Below, piece after piece: positions 1 to 7,021 of a DNA stretch of 16,384 nucleotides (positions are counted from its first letter, which is position 1; the number at the start of each line of letters is the position of its first letter). The position numbers were made by a program, and so were the translations under genes. Under the pieces are notes generated by a model. The model worked only from the letters and a program-made list of their open reading frames with translations. It was not told the origin of the DNA and did no database searches. The stretch is from Moraxella lacunata (GTDB taxonomy: Bacteria > Pseudomonadota > Gammaproteobacteria > Pseudomonadales > Moraxellaceae), in the NCBI RefSeq assembly GCF_002027545.1, contig NZ_MXAN01000057.1, forward strand, positions 6,277 through 22,660, read 5' to 3'.

Positions 1-30
1 ATTGCAAATACAAAAGGCAGGCACACCCTA
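1..30 (-). repeat. Truncated end of a dispersed MITE-like repeat
   Basis: The reverse complement of bases 1-30 matches 10749-10778 at 29 of 30 positions (one C/T difference), so this is the terminal part of a second, oppositely oriented copy of the element at 10749-10955. The rest lies outside the window. The terminal GGCAGGCACACCC is followed by TA, as at both ends of the complete copy. The end of the element supplies part of the ribosome binding site of the following lipoprotein gene (AGGA at 30-33). Confidence 0.7.
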
Positions 31-40
31 GGATGATTTT

Positions 41-1075
41 ATGAAACGACAATTATCAATTTCCATTTTCGCCTTTATGTTGTTCGGCTGTTTTGACAAT
101 CCAACAACGCCCAATAATAACATCACGCCTTTGACCGAGATATCTAGCCCGCCAATATCCAACCCACCGCCTTTATCTCAAATTAAAAAGACACCCACTA
201 ATAAACAAAACACCCCACTCCAACAGACATCGCCATTATTTAAGGATGGTTTTGACAAAGATGATTACCCCATTAGTATTCGTGAAATCTCTCCCACAGA
301 TTTTGAAAAATTAACTCATGGCAATCCCAATTTTAGCATTAGCTTTATGCCCCTTGATGATTTAAAAAGCGTTAAAAAACTATTAAAAGGCATTGTGGAT
401 TTTAATTCGGACGGCAGTATCAAACGCATTCATTTTAAAAATGGCGGTGTGATAGACAGCCCCGAAGGGAGATTTGTTGCTTATTATGGTTATGATGATG
501 ACAATAAAAATATTTTGGTATTAGAAGGCGGTCATTCAAGCGATATCAGCTACAATCTAAATACCGGCAAAAGCACCGAACACGTGGGCAATCCCAACCA
601 AGCGTCTATCTCATCGCCCAATAAGCAATACCGCTTGATTGGTCATTTTGGCGGTCAAGAATGCTCATCTTATTTTATCCAAAAACGCATTAACGGCGAA
701 TGGGTAAAAATCATTGAATTTAATGATATTTTTAATGCATTGATACCGCCTGATGAACATTCATCCTTTGGTCTTTATTATTATAATGGCAGTGTATTTT
801 TAAATGAAAGCCATGCTTATATTGTCAAGCAACGCACCGATGACAATAACCAAGAGCATATTAGAGTTTATGAAATCACGTTAAAAGATGACCCTACTTT
901 TAAAAAGTCTGATATTGACATCAAGACCCAATCTTTATCAGACAATACAAATATTAACATCGATGTCAATTTTGATAATTATCAAGACATCATTCCTAAA
1001 AATGGCTATTTAAATAAAGAGCAAGCCAAATTCTTTGCAGGGTTATATCCCAACGCCAAGAGATTTATGTGCTAG
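41..1075 (+). CDS. Uncharacterised lipoprotein, probably truncated by a frameshift
   Basis: The 344-residue product starts with a lipoprotein signal: two basic residues, a hydrophobic stretch, and lipobox LFGC with the lipidated Cys at about residue 17. A low-complexity Pro/Thr/Asn linker follows (about 20-65), as is usual for a tether to a membrane. The remaining mixed alpha/beta part belongs to no family I recognise. The start is supported by AGGA six to seven bases before ATG. Codons are AT-rich compared with the ribosomal and pet genes, which suggests an accessory gene. The reading frame stops at 1073-1075, but the next frame continues at once with well-behaved coding sequence to 1350. 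Adding one G after position 1060 would give ...NAKEIYVLGLYHYQ..., one lipoprotein of about 436 residues. I infer a frameshift (a real mutation or a sequencing error), not two genes. Confidence 0.7.
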   Translation: MKRQLSISIFAFMLFGCFDNPTTPNNNITPLTEISSPPISNPPPLSQIKKTPTNKQNTPLQQTSPLFKDGFDKDDYPISIREISPTDFEKLTHGNPNFSISFMPLDDLKSVKKLLKGIVDFNSDGSIKRIHFKNGGVIDSPEGRFVAYYGYDDDNKNILVLEGGHSSDISYNLNTGKSTEHVGNPNQASISSPNKQYRLIGHFGGQECSSYFIQKRINGEWVKIIEFNDIFNALIPPDEHSSFGLYYYNGSVFLNESHAYIVKQRTDDNNQEHIRVYEITLKDDPTFKKSDIDIKTQSLSDNTNINIDVNFDNYQDIIPKNGYLNKEQAKFFAGLYPNAKRFMC

Positions 1076-1350
1076 GTTTATACCATTATCAAAAAGACAT
1101 TAAAAGTTATGTGGTTAGCATGAAACAAAATCGGGATTTATTACAAACTTATCTTATCAATATAGATAAAAATCACCACATCATAGATAGCCTGCTTATT
1201 AGCACTTATGGCATCAGGGAGTTTGATTTTGACATCACTGCCATTTTACAAAAAGAGCAGATTAAGGTCGTAGATAATAACGGCAATGAGCCAAATGAAG
1301 TGATTTATCGGGTTGATGATAAAGGCTATTTTTATACGCCACGCCAATAG
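1069..1350 (+). CDS. C-terminal part of the frameshifted lipoprotein
   Basis: This open frame could start at GTG 1069, overlapping the upstream stop, or at ATG 1120. Neither has a clear ribosome binding site. The 93-residue product has no signal peptide. It contains a pattern of alternating strands (LLQTYLINIDKNHHIIDSLL) that looks like the C-terminal domain of a larger protein. Its reading frame continues the upstream lipoprotein after a one-base correction near 1060, so it is best read as the missing C-terminus. A separately translated small protein is the less likely alternative. No function is assigned. Confidence 0.5.
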   Translation: MLGLYHYQKDIKSYVVSMKQNRDLLQTYLINIDKNHHIIDSLLISTYGIREFDFDITAILQKEQIKVVDNNGNEPNEVIYRVDDKGYFYTPRQ

Positions 1351-1399
1351 TTTGATAAGTTTTGGATAAAGGGACGGACAAGACAAAGTCAAGCACCCC

Positions 1400-1427
1400 T
1401 TTACCACATGTTAAAATATGATATAAT
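1400..1427 (+). promoter_or_regulatory. Putative sigma70 promoter of the His-rich lipoprotein gene
   Basis: A perfect TATAAT (1422-1427) lies 16 bases after TTTACC (1400-1405, four of six matches to TTGACA). A transcript would start near 1434 and give a leader of about 40 bases before ATG 1475. An imperfect dyad (ACAT 1406-1409 / ATGT 1426-1429) overlaps the -10 region and could be an operator, but it is weak. Confidence 0.5.
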
Positions 1428-1474
1428 GTATCAGTTTTCCCATTTCAAACTGTAAATTCTATAAAGGTATACTC

Positions 1475-2023
1475 ATGAAAAAAATTCTCATCCCTGCTTT
1501 GGCAATCACTTTGGGTCTGACCGCTTGCCAAAAAGCCGAAGAAACCCCTGCCGAACCAAAAGCGGAAACTACTACTGCCACCGAACAAACCGCCACGCAT
1601 GACCATGCTCATGGTGAGCATGACCACGAACACAAAGATGGCGAACACAGTCATGACCATGACCACGATGACCATGCAGAACACGACCATGACCACAAAC
1701 ACGGTGAACACGCTCACGACCACAGCCACGACCACGCTCATGGCGATGGACATCATCACCATGCCGATGGCGATAAATACCAATGTGGTGACAAAACCGC
1801 CCACATTGCTGTTCACAACCACGAAGGCGAAATCGAAGCTCATCTAACCACCGATGACATCACTTATGACCTAGCCCAAGACGTGCAAACCAAAGGACGC
1901 TTTACTTCTGATGATAGCATTGCTGGCGACGACAAGGGCATGGCATTAACCATTGACGGCGATAAAGCCAAAATCACCACGCTAGATGATACCGTCATTG
2001 TCGAATGCACCAAAGCAAGCTAA
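1475..2023 (+). CDS. Histidine-rich metal-binding lipoprotein with MliC-like C-terminal domain
   Basis: The 182-residue protein has a lipoprotein signal (lipobox LTAC, Cys18) and a short Glu/Thr-rich linker. Residues 42-96 form a His/Asp/Glu region with 25 histidines, ending in HHHH. Such tracts bind zinc, nickel or copper in periplasmic or surface lipoproteins. The last 80 residues form a small domain with one Cys near each end (C104 in YQC, C178 in VEC). Its layout, Y-x-C ... TYDL ... GRF ... KGMAL ... GDKA ... C, resembles the MliC/PliC lysozyme-inhibitor fold, but the similarity is by eye only. AAAGG about eight bases before ATG supports the start. The gene appears monocistronic, with its own promoter and terminator. 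Metal binding is a strong inference from composition; the physiological role (zinc storage, scavenging, lysozyme inhibition) is open. Confidence 0.75.
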   Translation: MKKILIPALAITLGLTACQKAEETPAEPKAETTTATEQTATHDHAHGEHDHEHKDGEHSHDHDHDDHAEHDHDHKHGEHAHDHSHDHAHGDGHHHHADGDKYQCGDKTAHIAVHNHEGEIEAHLTTDDITYDLAQDVQTKGRFTSDDSIAGDDKGMALTIDGDKAKITTLDDTVIVECTKAS

Positions 2024-2045
2024 AACCGTTAAGGTATTTAAAACA

Positions 2046-2075
2046 AAAGACCTGAATCACCATCAGGTCTTTTTT
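2046..2075 (+). terminator. Bidirectional intrinsic terminator
   Basis: A perfect 10-bp stem AAAGACCTGA (2046-2055) / TCAGGTCTTT (2063-2072) with a 7-base loop ends in six T on the plus strand. The opposite strand also gives a T-rich tail. It sits between the convergent His-rich lipoprotein and ppaC genes and can serve both. Confidence 0.9.
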
Positions 2076-2136
2076 ATGGCTATTTATCAGGCATATAAAT
2101 CAGGCATCAATCCATGACAGATGGCAACGAGTACGC

Positions 2137-3117
2137 CTAAGCCTGCAACTGGTAATATCGCTCCAAAGCAGGGACGATTTGCTTTTTACGGCTGACCACG
2201 CCTGCCAAGGCAAAGACCTTATCATCGCAGTCCACCCCGAACGCCTTGGAGATAATCACATTTTGGGCAGGGCCATGGGCGAGTGCATAGCCCATTTGCT
2301 CCTTGATATCCACCACCGCAATCATGAGATAATCCACGCCTTTTTCCGCCTGAATGAGTTTGGCAGTGGCTGTCAGCTCATCGATTCTGGTAAATATCTG
2401 ACTGGGAGCGACCGTCTCAATCCCTGCAATGCCCCATGTCGTCGCCCCAAACTCATAGCTTTTATAGTCCATCAGCAAAATATCACAAGCGGACAGATGA
2501 CTGACGTCACTTTTGGCAGAAAACATCTCATCTGCCAGTTTATCTTTATCCGCCATGCTCATCTGACACAGCTCACAGAGCTTTTGCACCACGAGACGGT
2601 CATCGTCGGTCGTCGTGGGACTGCTAAGATTTAGCGTATCCGAGATGATGGCACAGAGCATGAGCCATGCCATGCTTGCGGTGATGTCCACGCCCTTTTG
2701 GGTAAACATCTCATACAAAATGGTGCAAGTACAGCCCACAGGATGGATGTACACATAGGCAGGGGTGGGCGTGGTCAGCCCAAGCTTGTGATGGTCGATG
2801 ACATAGCGAATGTCAAACTCCGCCAAAGCCTTGATGGACTGGGCAGGTTCGTTATGGTCGGTCAGTGCCACTTTATCGCCCTGCCCCACAATGTCGGTCG
2901 GGCGATTCGGGTTCAGATACGGCAGGAGCTTGGCGGGCAACTCATCATTGGGGTAACGCTCAAACCAACGGGCAAGCACAAATGCCGTTTCAAGGTTCGG
3001 CTCGCCCAAACGGTATGCCTGTGCTGATGTGCCTTGGGCATTTAGCCAATGGGCAAACGCAAATGCCGAGACAAAAGCGTCCGTATCAGGGGATGTATGT
3101 CCAAAAACGTGGTGCAT
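2137..3117 (-). CDS. ppaC: Manganese-dependent inorganic pyrophosphatase (class II)
   Basis: Hydrolyses pyrophosphate to two phosphates in the cytoplasm, pulling biosynthetic reactions forward. The 326 residues show the DHH-family signature throughout: GHTSPDTDA at 6-14 (metal ligands H7, D11, D13), TDHNE at 86-90, IDHHK at 107-111, ISDTLNLSSP at 158-167 (D160), and the C-terminal substrate-binding SRKKQ at 309-313. Length is slightly above that of the Bacillus enzyme (about 309). AAGGAA lies seven bases before ATG. The gene stands alone, convergent with the His-rich lipoprotein gene. The 234 bases upstream, between it and blc, hold no gene; there is only a small TAGGC/GCCTA inverted repeat near 3246-3270. 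The motif set leaves little room for another assignment. Confidence 0.95.
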   Translation of the reverse strand: MHHVFGHTSPDTDAFVSAFAFAHWLNAQGTSAQAYRLGEPNLETAFVLARWFERYPNDELPAKLLPYLNPNRPTDIVGQGDKVALTDHNEPAQSIKALAEFDIRYVIDHHKLGLTTPTPAYVYIHPVGCTCTILYEMFTQKGVDITASMAWLMLCAIISDTLNLSSPTTTDDDRLVVQKLCELCQMSMADKDKLADEMFSAKSDVSHLSACDILLMDYKSYEFGATTWGIAGIETVAPSQIFTRIDELTATAKLIQAEKGVDYLMIAVVDIKEQMGYALAHGPAQNVIISKAFGVDCDDKVFALAGVVSRKKQIVPALERYYQLQA

Positions 3118-3351
3118 GGGAGTTCCTTAATAATGCTTGATAAAGATGTTTAAAAAGACATTGAAAGAATACATCTAACAAACTTGATATTTACCACAGA
3201 TTTATAGGGACTGGCTCTGCACGCCCTTTAATGCCATCAGTTTTATAGGCGTACACAGCACGTGCCTACATCCAAATATCATTGCGTTTGTAGTAATTTT
3301 AAAGTTTCTTAGGTATATTGAAAACCAACAAAACCATCTTTTTTAACCATC

Positions 3352-3927
3352 TTATTTCTGTGGCGTTTTGGTAAACTTGCTCAGCTCATAGCCGTTTTGC
3401 TTGGCAATGCCCAAATACCGCTCATAAGTGGTATCGTCCAGCGTTGGCGTGCGAGACAGTACCCACAGATATTTGTGATTGGGCGTGCCGACTAGGGCAG
3501 ATGTGTAGCATCCGCTTGTGTCTTGGTTGCTTGCCAGCACCCAATAATTGGCTTTGCCGATTGGTAATTTTTTTAGAAAACTGGGCAAAAAGCTCACTCG
3601 CAGTTTGGCATTGGTCTCATCGGTGGCGTACGCCTCACCATTGACCGATGTCATGCCATCTTGGGTGGCACAGGCGTTTAGGACATTGATTTTGCCATTG
3701 TCTTTTAGGCTGTATGTGGCGGTCACATTGTGGGTGCATTTATCCTGAAATGACATGGGCAAGCGTCCGATTTCATACCATTTGCCCAAATAATCATCAA
3801 GGCGGATTTGGCTGACAGTCGTCGGTGCCGTGCCGTTTGTGGGCGTGGGCGTAATGGTGCAAGCACTCAGGACAGACAAGGCGATGACACCAACAAGCAA
3901 GGATTTGGCGGTTTTGGTGGACAACAT
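3352..3927 (-). CDS. blc: Outer-membrane lipocalin (Blc family)
   Basis: The 191-residue lipoprotein has a signal peptide with lipobox LSAC (Cys23), so it is anchored in a membrane, probably the outer membrane, as Escherichia coli Blc is. The lipocalin fold is indicated by the first-strand motif DDYLGKWYEIGR (G48-x-W50), the middle strands TATYSLKDNGKINV, and the late motif YLWVLSRTPTL with its conserved Arg. Family members bind lysophospholipids or fatty acids and are linked to envelope maintenance. Three extra cysteines (64, 86, 140) could form a disulfide; Blc of E. coli is not held together this way as far as I recall. AAAGGA precedes ATG by seven to eight bases. Expression is probably independent, with TACAAT on the minus strand at 3970-3975 as a possible -10 but no convincing -35. 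Confidence 0.92.
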   Translation of the reverse strand: MLSTKTAKSLLVGVIALSVLSACTITPTPTNGTAPTTVSQIRLDDYLGKWYEIGRLPMSFQDKCTHNVTATYSLKDNGKINVLNACATQDGMTSVNGEAYATDETNAKLRVSFLPSFLKKLPIGKANYWVLASNQDTSGCYTSALVGTPNHKYLWVLSRTPTLDDTTYERYLGIAKQNGYELSKFTKTPQK

Positions 3928-4207
3928 GATTTTTCCTTTAATGGTTTAGTAGATGATGTTTATCAAATTATTGTAGCACACTCCCGCTTTTTGTTTGCTG
4001 TTTGTTTTGTTGTGATTTGTTCGTCACTTTTCGCTCACCATCACTTTTTGCCCATCATAGAGCTGTGAAACATCGCCAAGAATAAATCTCATTTGACATT
4101 AAAACAATCGTTTCATGTCCTAAAACATTATCACAACCTTTTGATTTTATTATATTTTTAAAAATTCTCTATCATCTCGCCACTTTTCCCCACTTTTCCC
4201 CAAAATC

Positions 4208-4413
4208 TGTGGATAAGCCTGTGGATAACTTTAAAATTTGGGGCGTTACGCCATGATTAATCGGCAATGGCAGTTGATTGGATAAAATTTATACAGTTTT
4301 TTATCAAATTTTTTCTATTTAAAATCAATAACTTAAAACATAAATTTTTGCCAAATCTCCCAATATGACAATCATGTTTCACGCTCATGACATGATGACC
4401 GCCCTGTGGATAA
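4208..4413. promoter_or_regulatory. Cluster of three consensus DnaA boxes
   Basis: TGTGGATAA, the complement of the consensus DnaA box TTATCCACA, occurs at 4208-4216, 4220-4228 and 4405-4413, all in the same orientation. The first two are 12 bases apart. The DNA between the second and third is extremely AT-rich. This could be a replication origin, a DnaA-titrating site or a DnaA-regulated region. No dnaA, dnaN, gyrB or rpmH gene is present nearby, which weakens the origin reading. Confidence 0.55.
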
Positions 4414-4416
4414 AAT

Positions 4417-4447
4417 AAAAACGGCAAACATGACATTTGCCGTTTTT
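4417..4447 (-). terminator. Intrinsic terminator of thiI
   Basis: A perfect 12-bp stem AAAAACGGCAAA (4417-4428) / TTTGCCGTTTTT (4436-4447) with a 7-base loop lies 16 bases past the thiI stop. The complement gives a T run in the thiI direction. Confidence 0.9.
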
Positions 4448-4463
4448 ACAATAACATCAAATG

Positions 4464-5903
4464 CTATGATAATTTTAACACCTTAACATTATCATGCCCC
4501 TTATCCTTTAAATACACCGCTTGCAAACCACTCATCACGCCTTTTTTGCAATACAGCAGATAAGTTTTGGTTTTATCCAATTTGTCAAATTCTGTGGCAA
4601 GTTTATAAAATGGAATACAAATGTGTGGCACATCAAGCGGGTCATCGTCCGTCTCATCTGTTGCCCGAATATCAATTACTATATCATCTTTGCCAATGGT
4701 GTGTGCCGTATCAATGGCGTGGGTATCGCTCGCTTGGTCTTTAATGGTGCGAATGTCAATGGTCATGGCGGTGTCAATGGCATTTTGCAACACATTAAAA
4801 TCAAAGTCGCTTTCGGTAGCGATGAGTTTATATTCCACCGCCTTGACCGTGGGACTTTTTGAGATAACCCCACAAAACTCAGGCATGGATTTGGCGATGT
4901 CTGCTGTGCCGATTTTTTCAGCCGTGGCGATGATGTCCGCCTTGTCTTTGGTGATGAGTGGGCGTAACACCAGCACTTCGCTTGCCTTGTCTATCATGGC
5001 AAGGTTCGTGAGTGTTTGGCTTGCCACTTGTCCTAAGGCTTCGCCTGTTACCACCGCTTCAATGCGGTTTTTTTGGGCAATTTGGCTTGCCACACGCATC
5101 ATCATTCGCTTTAAGACCACGCCCATTTGACCGTCATCAATCTTGGTCAAAATCTCGCCCACCACAGGCTCAAAATCCACCGTAGTAAAGCGCACCTTGT
5201 GCGATGAACTGTACCGCTCCCAAAGCTCGTACGCCATTTGTTTGGTGCCAATCTCGTGCGTGCGACCGCCCATATTAAAAAACAAATAATGCACTCGACT
5301 GCCACGCCTGATAAATTCATAGCTTGCCACACCCGAATCAAATCCGCCCGAGATAAGCGACAACACGTCTTCTTGGGTACTCATGGGAAATCCGCCCATG
5401 CCATCATGGCGTGCCTTGATAAAGAGCATTTTGTCGTGTTCAATCTCAATCTTGACGGTAATATCAGGGTTTTTAAGTTGTACCTTAGCACTGGCTATCG
5501 CTTGATTTAGCCCGCCACCGACATATTTGGCGATGTCCATGGACGTAAATGGGTGCGTGCCACGTCTTTTGACTCGCACACAAAAGGTCTTATTTTCAAG
5601 GGTGTCTTTGACCTTGGGCAAGGTCTGCTCAAAAATATCATGCAAATCGGCAAAAGGCGACTCTTCGACTTCTAGGATATGATGGATGCCTGAGGTGCAT
5701 TGCAATTTGTCAAGCAATATGGGACGTGCCGACTCATTGCGATGACGCACTTCAATATAATCCCAATGCTGAACCACAACCGCTGTTTCATCAAGGGGTT
5801 TTAGGACATTACGCAAATTTCCTGCCAAAATCTTGACAAAACGTTTACGCACGGTGTCGCTTTTCATCATGATTTCGGGGTGGAGTTTAACAATGTATTT
5901 CAT
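4464..5903 (-). CDS. thiI: tRNA 4-thiouridine synthetase ThiI with rhodanese domain
   Basis: Uses ATP and persulfide sulfur to make 4-thiouridine at tRNA position 8, and supplies sulfur for the thiazole of thiamine. From the ATG at 5903 the protein has 479 residues, in family order: N-terminal ferredoxin-like and THUMP domains (about 1-165); the PP-loop pyrophosphatase motif SGGFDS (185-190); the [11 protein letters not shown] segment; C344 in EFCGV; and a C-terminal rhodanese domain with catalytic Cys452 in [12 protein letters not shown]344 and the rhodanese cysteine are the catalytic disulfide pair of the E. coli enzyme, so this is the long, rhodanese-carrying type. A TTG twelve bases upstream would extend the frame. 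I reject it because the product then lacks the canonical start [11 protein letters not shown], and the TTG lies too close to the predicted transcription start. No good Shine-Dalgarno sequence is visible; the leader is very short. Confidence 0.96.
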   Translation of the reverse strand: MKYIVKLHPEIMMKSDTVRKRFVKILAGNLRNVLKPLDETAVVVQHWDYIEVRHRNESARPILLDKLQCTSGIHHILEVEESPFADLHDIFEQTLPKVKDTLENKTFCVRVKRRGTHPFTSMDIAKYVGGGLNQAIASAKVQLKNPDITVKIEIEHDKMLFIKARHDGMGGFPMSTQEDVLSLISGGFDSGVASYEFIRRGSRVHYLFFNMGGRTHEIGTKQMAYELWERYSSSHKVRFTTVDFEPVVGEILTKIDDGQMGVVLKRMMMRVASQIAQKNRIEAVVTGEALGQVASQTLTNLAMIDKASEVLVLRPLITKDKADIIATAEKIGTADIAKSMPEFCGVISKSPTVKAVEYKLIATESDFDFNVLQNAIDTAMTIDIRTIKDQASDTHAIDTAHTIGKDDIVIDIRATDETDDDPLDVPHICIPFYKLATEFDKLDKTKTYLLYCKKGVMSGLQAVYLKDKGHDNVKVLKLS

Positions 5904-5918
5904 AAAATTAGGCAAAAG

Positions 5919-5943
5919 AAAAAGGCGTATTATACACCTTTTT
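5919..5943 (-). terminator. Possible terminator of brnTA overlapping the thiI promoter
   Basis: AAAAAGG (5919-5925) and CCTTTTT (5937-5943) can pair. Read on the minus strand, the hairpin is followed by a T-rich stretch, as expected for an end of brnT-brnA transcripts. The thiI -10 hexamer lies inside the loop. The stem is short and partly A/T, so this is a tentative call. Confidence 0.4.
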
Positions 5944-5957
5944 GTTAGTTATAAAAA
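5929..5957 (-). promoter_or_regulatory. Putative thiI promoter
   Basis: On the minus strand a perfect TATAAT (plus coordinates 5929-5934) is preceded, 17 bases upstream, by the weak -35 TTTTTA (5952-5957). Transcription would begin near 5922, giving a leader of only about 19 bases before the ATG at 5903. Confidence 0.45.
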
Positions 5958-5996
5958 CTTTCCACAACACACCTTAGATTTAGCACTTTAATAAAA

Positions 5997-6221
5997 TCAT
6001 GCAAACAACAAACGTATCACGGCATTTAGACGTTCTCGGTCTTTTTGATTATGGGCGTGCTGTTTGATAAGCTCCAATACGTCATTATCCAATAAGGCGG
6101 TAATATCGCTATCATGAGCTTGTTTTGCCTGTAAAAATCGGCTCATTTTGGGGTTGGCATGATTGCGTTTTGCGTGGCTCATGTCCCAATCTTTATAGAT
6201 TTCATAAATTTCATCTTTCAT
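5997..6221 (-). CDS. brnA: BrnA-like antitoxin
   Basis: The 74-residue protein is encoded directly behind a BrnT toxin, overlapping it by 11 bases, the usual toxin-first order of this family. Its N-terminal half is highly charged (DMSHAKRNHANPKMSRFL). The C-terminal half LLDNDVLELIKQHA...RERLNAVIRLLFA has the strand-helix-helix pattern of a ribbon-helix-helix DNA-binding domain. BrnA dimers bind and neutralise BrnT and repress the operon. Sequence similarity to classical BrnA is modest by eye; the assignment leans on position and the R-LNAVIR ending. The start has AGGA about 11 bases upstream, a little far, consistent with translational coupling to brnT. Confidence 0.75.
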   Translation of the reverse strand: MKDEIYEIYKDWDMSHAKRNHANPKMSRFLQAKQAHDSDITALLDNDVLELIKQHAHNQKDRERLNAVIRLLFA

Positions 6222-6513
6222 AATCTTTTTTATCCTGTGCTGTTGCTCGCCAAGCAGAAATAATGCGTGTATTTGGGTCTCTATCCGTCCAAATAACTTT
6301 TAATAGCCTGTTTTGATTACTCATGCCAATCATAATATAACGGACTTCCCCATCATAATTACGATAATCTTCATCGGTAATCGCATAAGGGTCAAAAAAG
6401 ACACTCACCGCTTCTGAAAAATAGACTTTATGCTCTTTAAATGCTAGGCTTTCTTTGTCTTCGTCCCATTCAAAGACCAAGCCATAAGCATTCATGATAA
6501 CGGCTCTACCCAT
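6211..6513 (-). CDS. brnT: BrnT-type toxin (ribonuclease) of a type II toxin-antitoxin system
   Basis: The 100-residue product shows the BrnT pattern clearly: FEWDEDKESLAFKEHKVYFSEA near the N-terminus (W-D-x-x-K...KH-V-F-EA), then FFDPYAITDEDYRN, RYIMIGMS, LLKVIWTDRD, and the diagnostic RIISAWRATAQDKKDYE. BrnT folds as a RelE-like RNase and stops translation until bound by BrnA. AGGA six bases before ATG 6513 favours that start over ATG 6495, which would remove six residues. The family's conserved surface is intact, so the toxin is probably functional. The gene begins 34 bases after ychJ; a promoter of its own is expected but not clearly seen. Confidence 0.9.
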   Translation of the reverse strand: MGRAVIMNAYGLVFEWDEDKESLAFKEHKVYFSEAVSVFFDPYAITDEDYRNYDGEVRYIMIGMSNQNRLLKVIWTDRDPNTRIISAWRATAQDKKDYER

Positions 6514-6547
6514 AATTTTCCTAGTTTAATACAAATAAATTCAACAT

Positions 6548-7012
6548 TCAAGCCAAAAACTTCCCACAACATGCCTTAAACTTCTCGCCACCACCACACA
6601 GGCACGGCTGTTTGTTGGTGAGCGTAACAGGCACGGTCGGGTCAAGAAAATACCACCGCTCATCTATCTTGATAAAGGCGGATAATTCATCATGCACCTG
6701 TTCGCCGTCCCCATTGTCAAAATAGGCTTTAAAATGTACTTGGGCATGACGTTTGCCGACTTTGTTATGACTGATGATGTCAAGATGCGTCCAGTTCATG
6801 CCGTCCGCCCACACTTGTAGGGCGGATTTATCAAGCATGGCTTGCTGACTCTGGGTAGTCGTGGCGATGATATAATCCACGTTTTTAGCACAAAAAGCCG
6901 AATAACGAGACCGCATCAACTCACAAGCCGTAGATGGATAAGCGGTGAAATCGTGATAGGGCTGACAGCAGTTGGTATAGAAAGTATCAGGATTACAGGG
7001 GCATGGGATCAT
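6548..7012 (-). CDS. ychJ: YchJ family SEC-C metal-binding protein
   Basis: The 154-residue cytoplasmic protein has a cysteine motif at each end: CPCNPDTFYTNCCQPYH (about residues 4-20) and PCLCGGGEKFKACCGKF at the C-terminus, the SEC-C zinc-binding type also found at the end of SecA. Between them is the YchJ core: ELMRSRYSAF, VDYIIATT, WTHLDII, VHFKAYF, and the ending DERWYFLDP. Length and layout match the UPF0225/YchJ family, whose function is not firmly known. AAGGAC lies seven bases before ATG. The gene follows the PstS-like gene after nine bases and is probably co-transcribed with it. Confidence 0.93.
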   Translation of the reverse strand: MIPCPCNPDTFYTNCCQPYHDFTAYPSTACELMRSRYSAFCAKNVDYIIATTTQSQQAMLDKSALQVWADGMNWTHLDIISHNKVGKRHAQVHFKAYFDNGDGEQVHDELSAFIKIDERWYFLDPTVPVTLTNKQPCLCGGGEKFKACCGKFLA

Positions 7013-7021
7013 ATTTTGTCC

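Larger units (their letters stand above)
3928..4463. other. 536-bp AT-rich intergenic region between blc and thiI
   Basis: No gene is supported here. The region holds the blc upstream sequence (left), a tandem 10-bp repeat CACTTTTCCC (4181-4190 and 4191-4200), three perfect DnaA boxes, a very AT-rich stretch (about 4275-4350), and the thiI terminator (4417-4447). Both flanking genes are on the minus strand, so the gap is far longer than the transcription signals alone require. Confidence 0.7.

Noticed and set aside
1368..1402. AAAGGG ... CCCTTT inverted repeat after the lipoprotein fragment as a terminator
   Set aside because: Six-base stem with a 23-base loop and no T run; it also overlaps the -35 region of the next gene.
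1445..1843. Open frame of 132 codons on the minus strand opposite the His-rich gene
   Set aside because: It is the antisense reading of a His/Asp codon repeat, which yields Val/Met-rich sequence that mimics membrane segments; it has no ribosome binding site and the plus-strand gene is well supported.
3240..3275. TAGGC/GCCTA inverted repeat as another copy end of the MITE-like element
   Set aside because: Shares only short words with the element ends and lacks the GGCAGGCACGCCC core.
4621..5130. Open frame of 169 codons antisense to thiI
   Set aside because: It runs opposite a complete ThiI coding sequence, is Met/Ser/Ala-rich, and shows no domain or ribosome binding site.
5904..5915. TTG 5915 as the thiI start
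   Set aside because: ATG 5903 gives the canonical ThiI N-terminus, and the TTG would lie only a few bases from the predicted transcript start.
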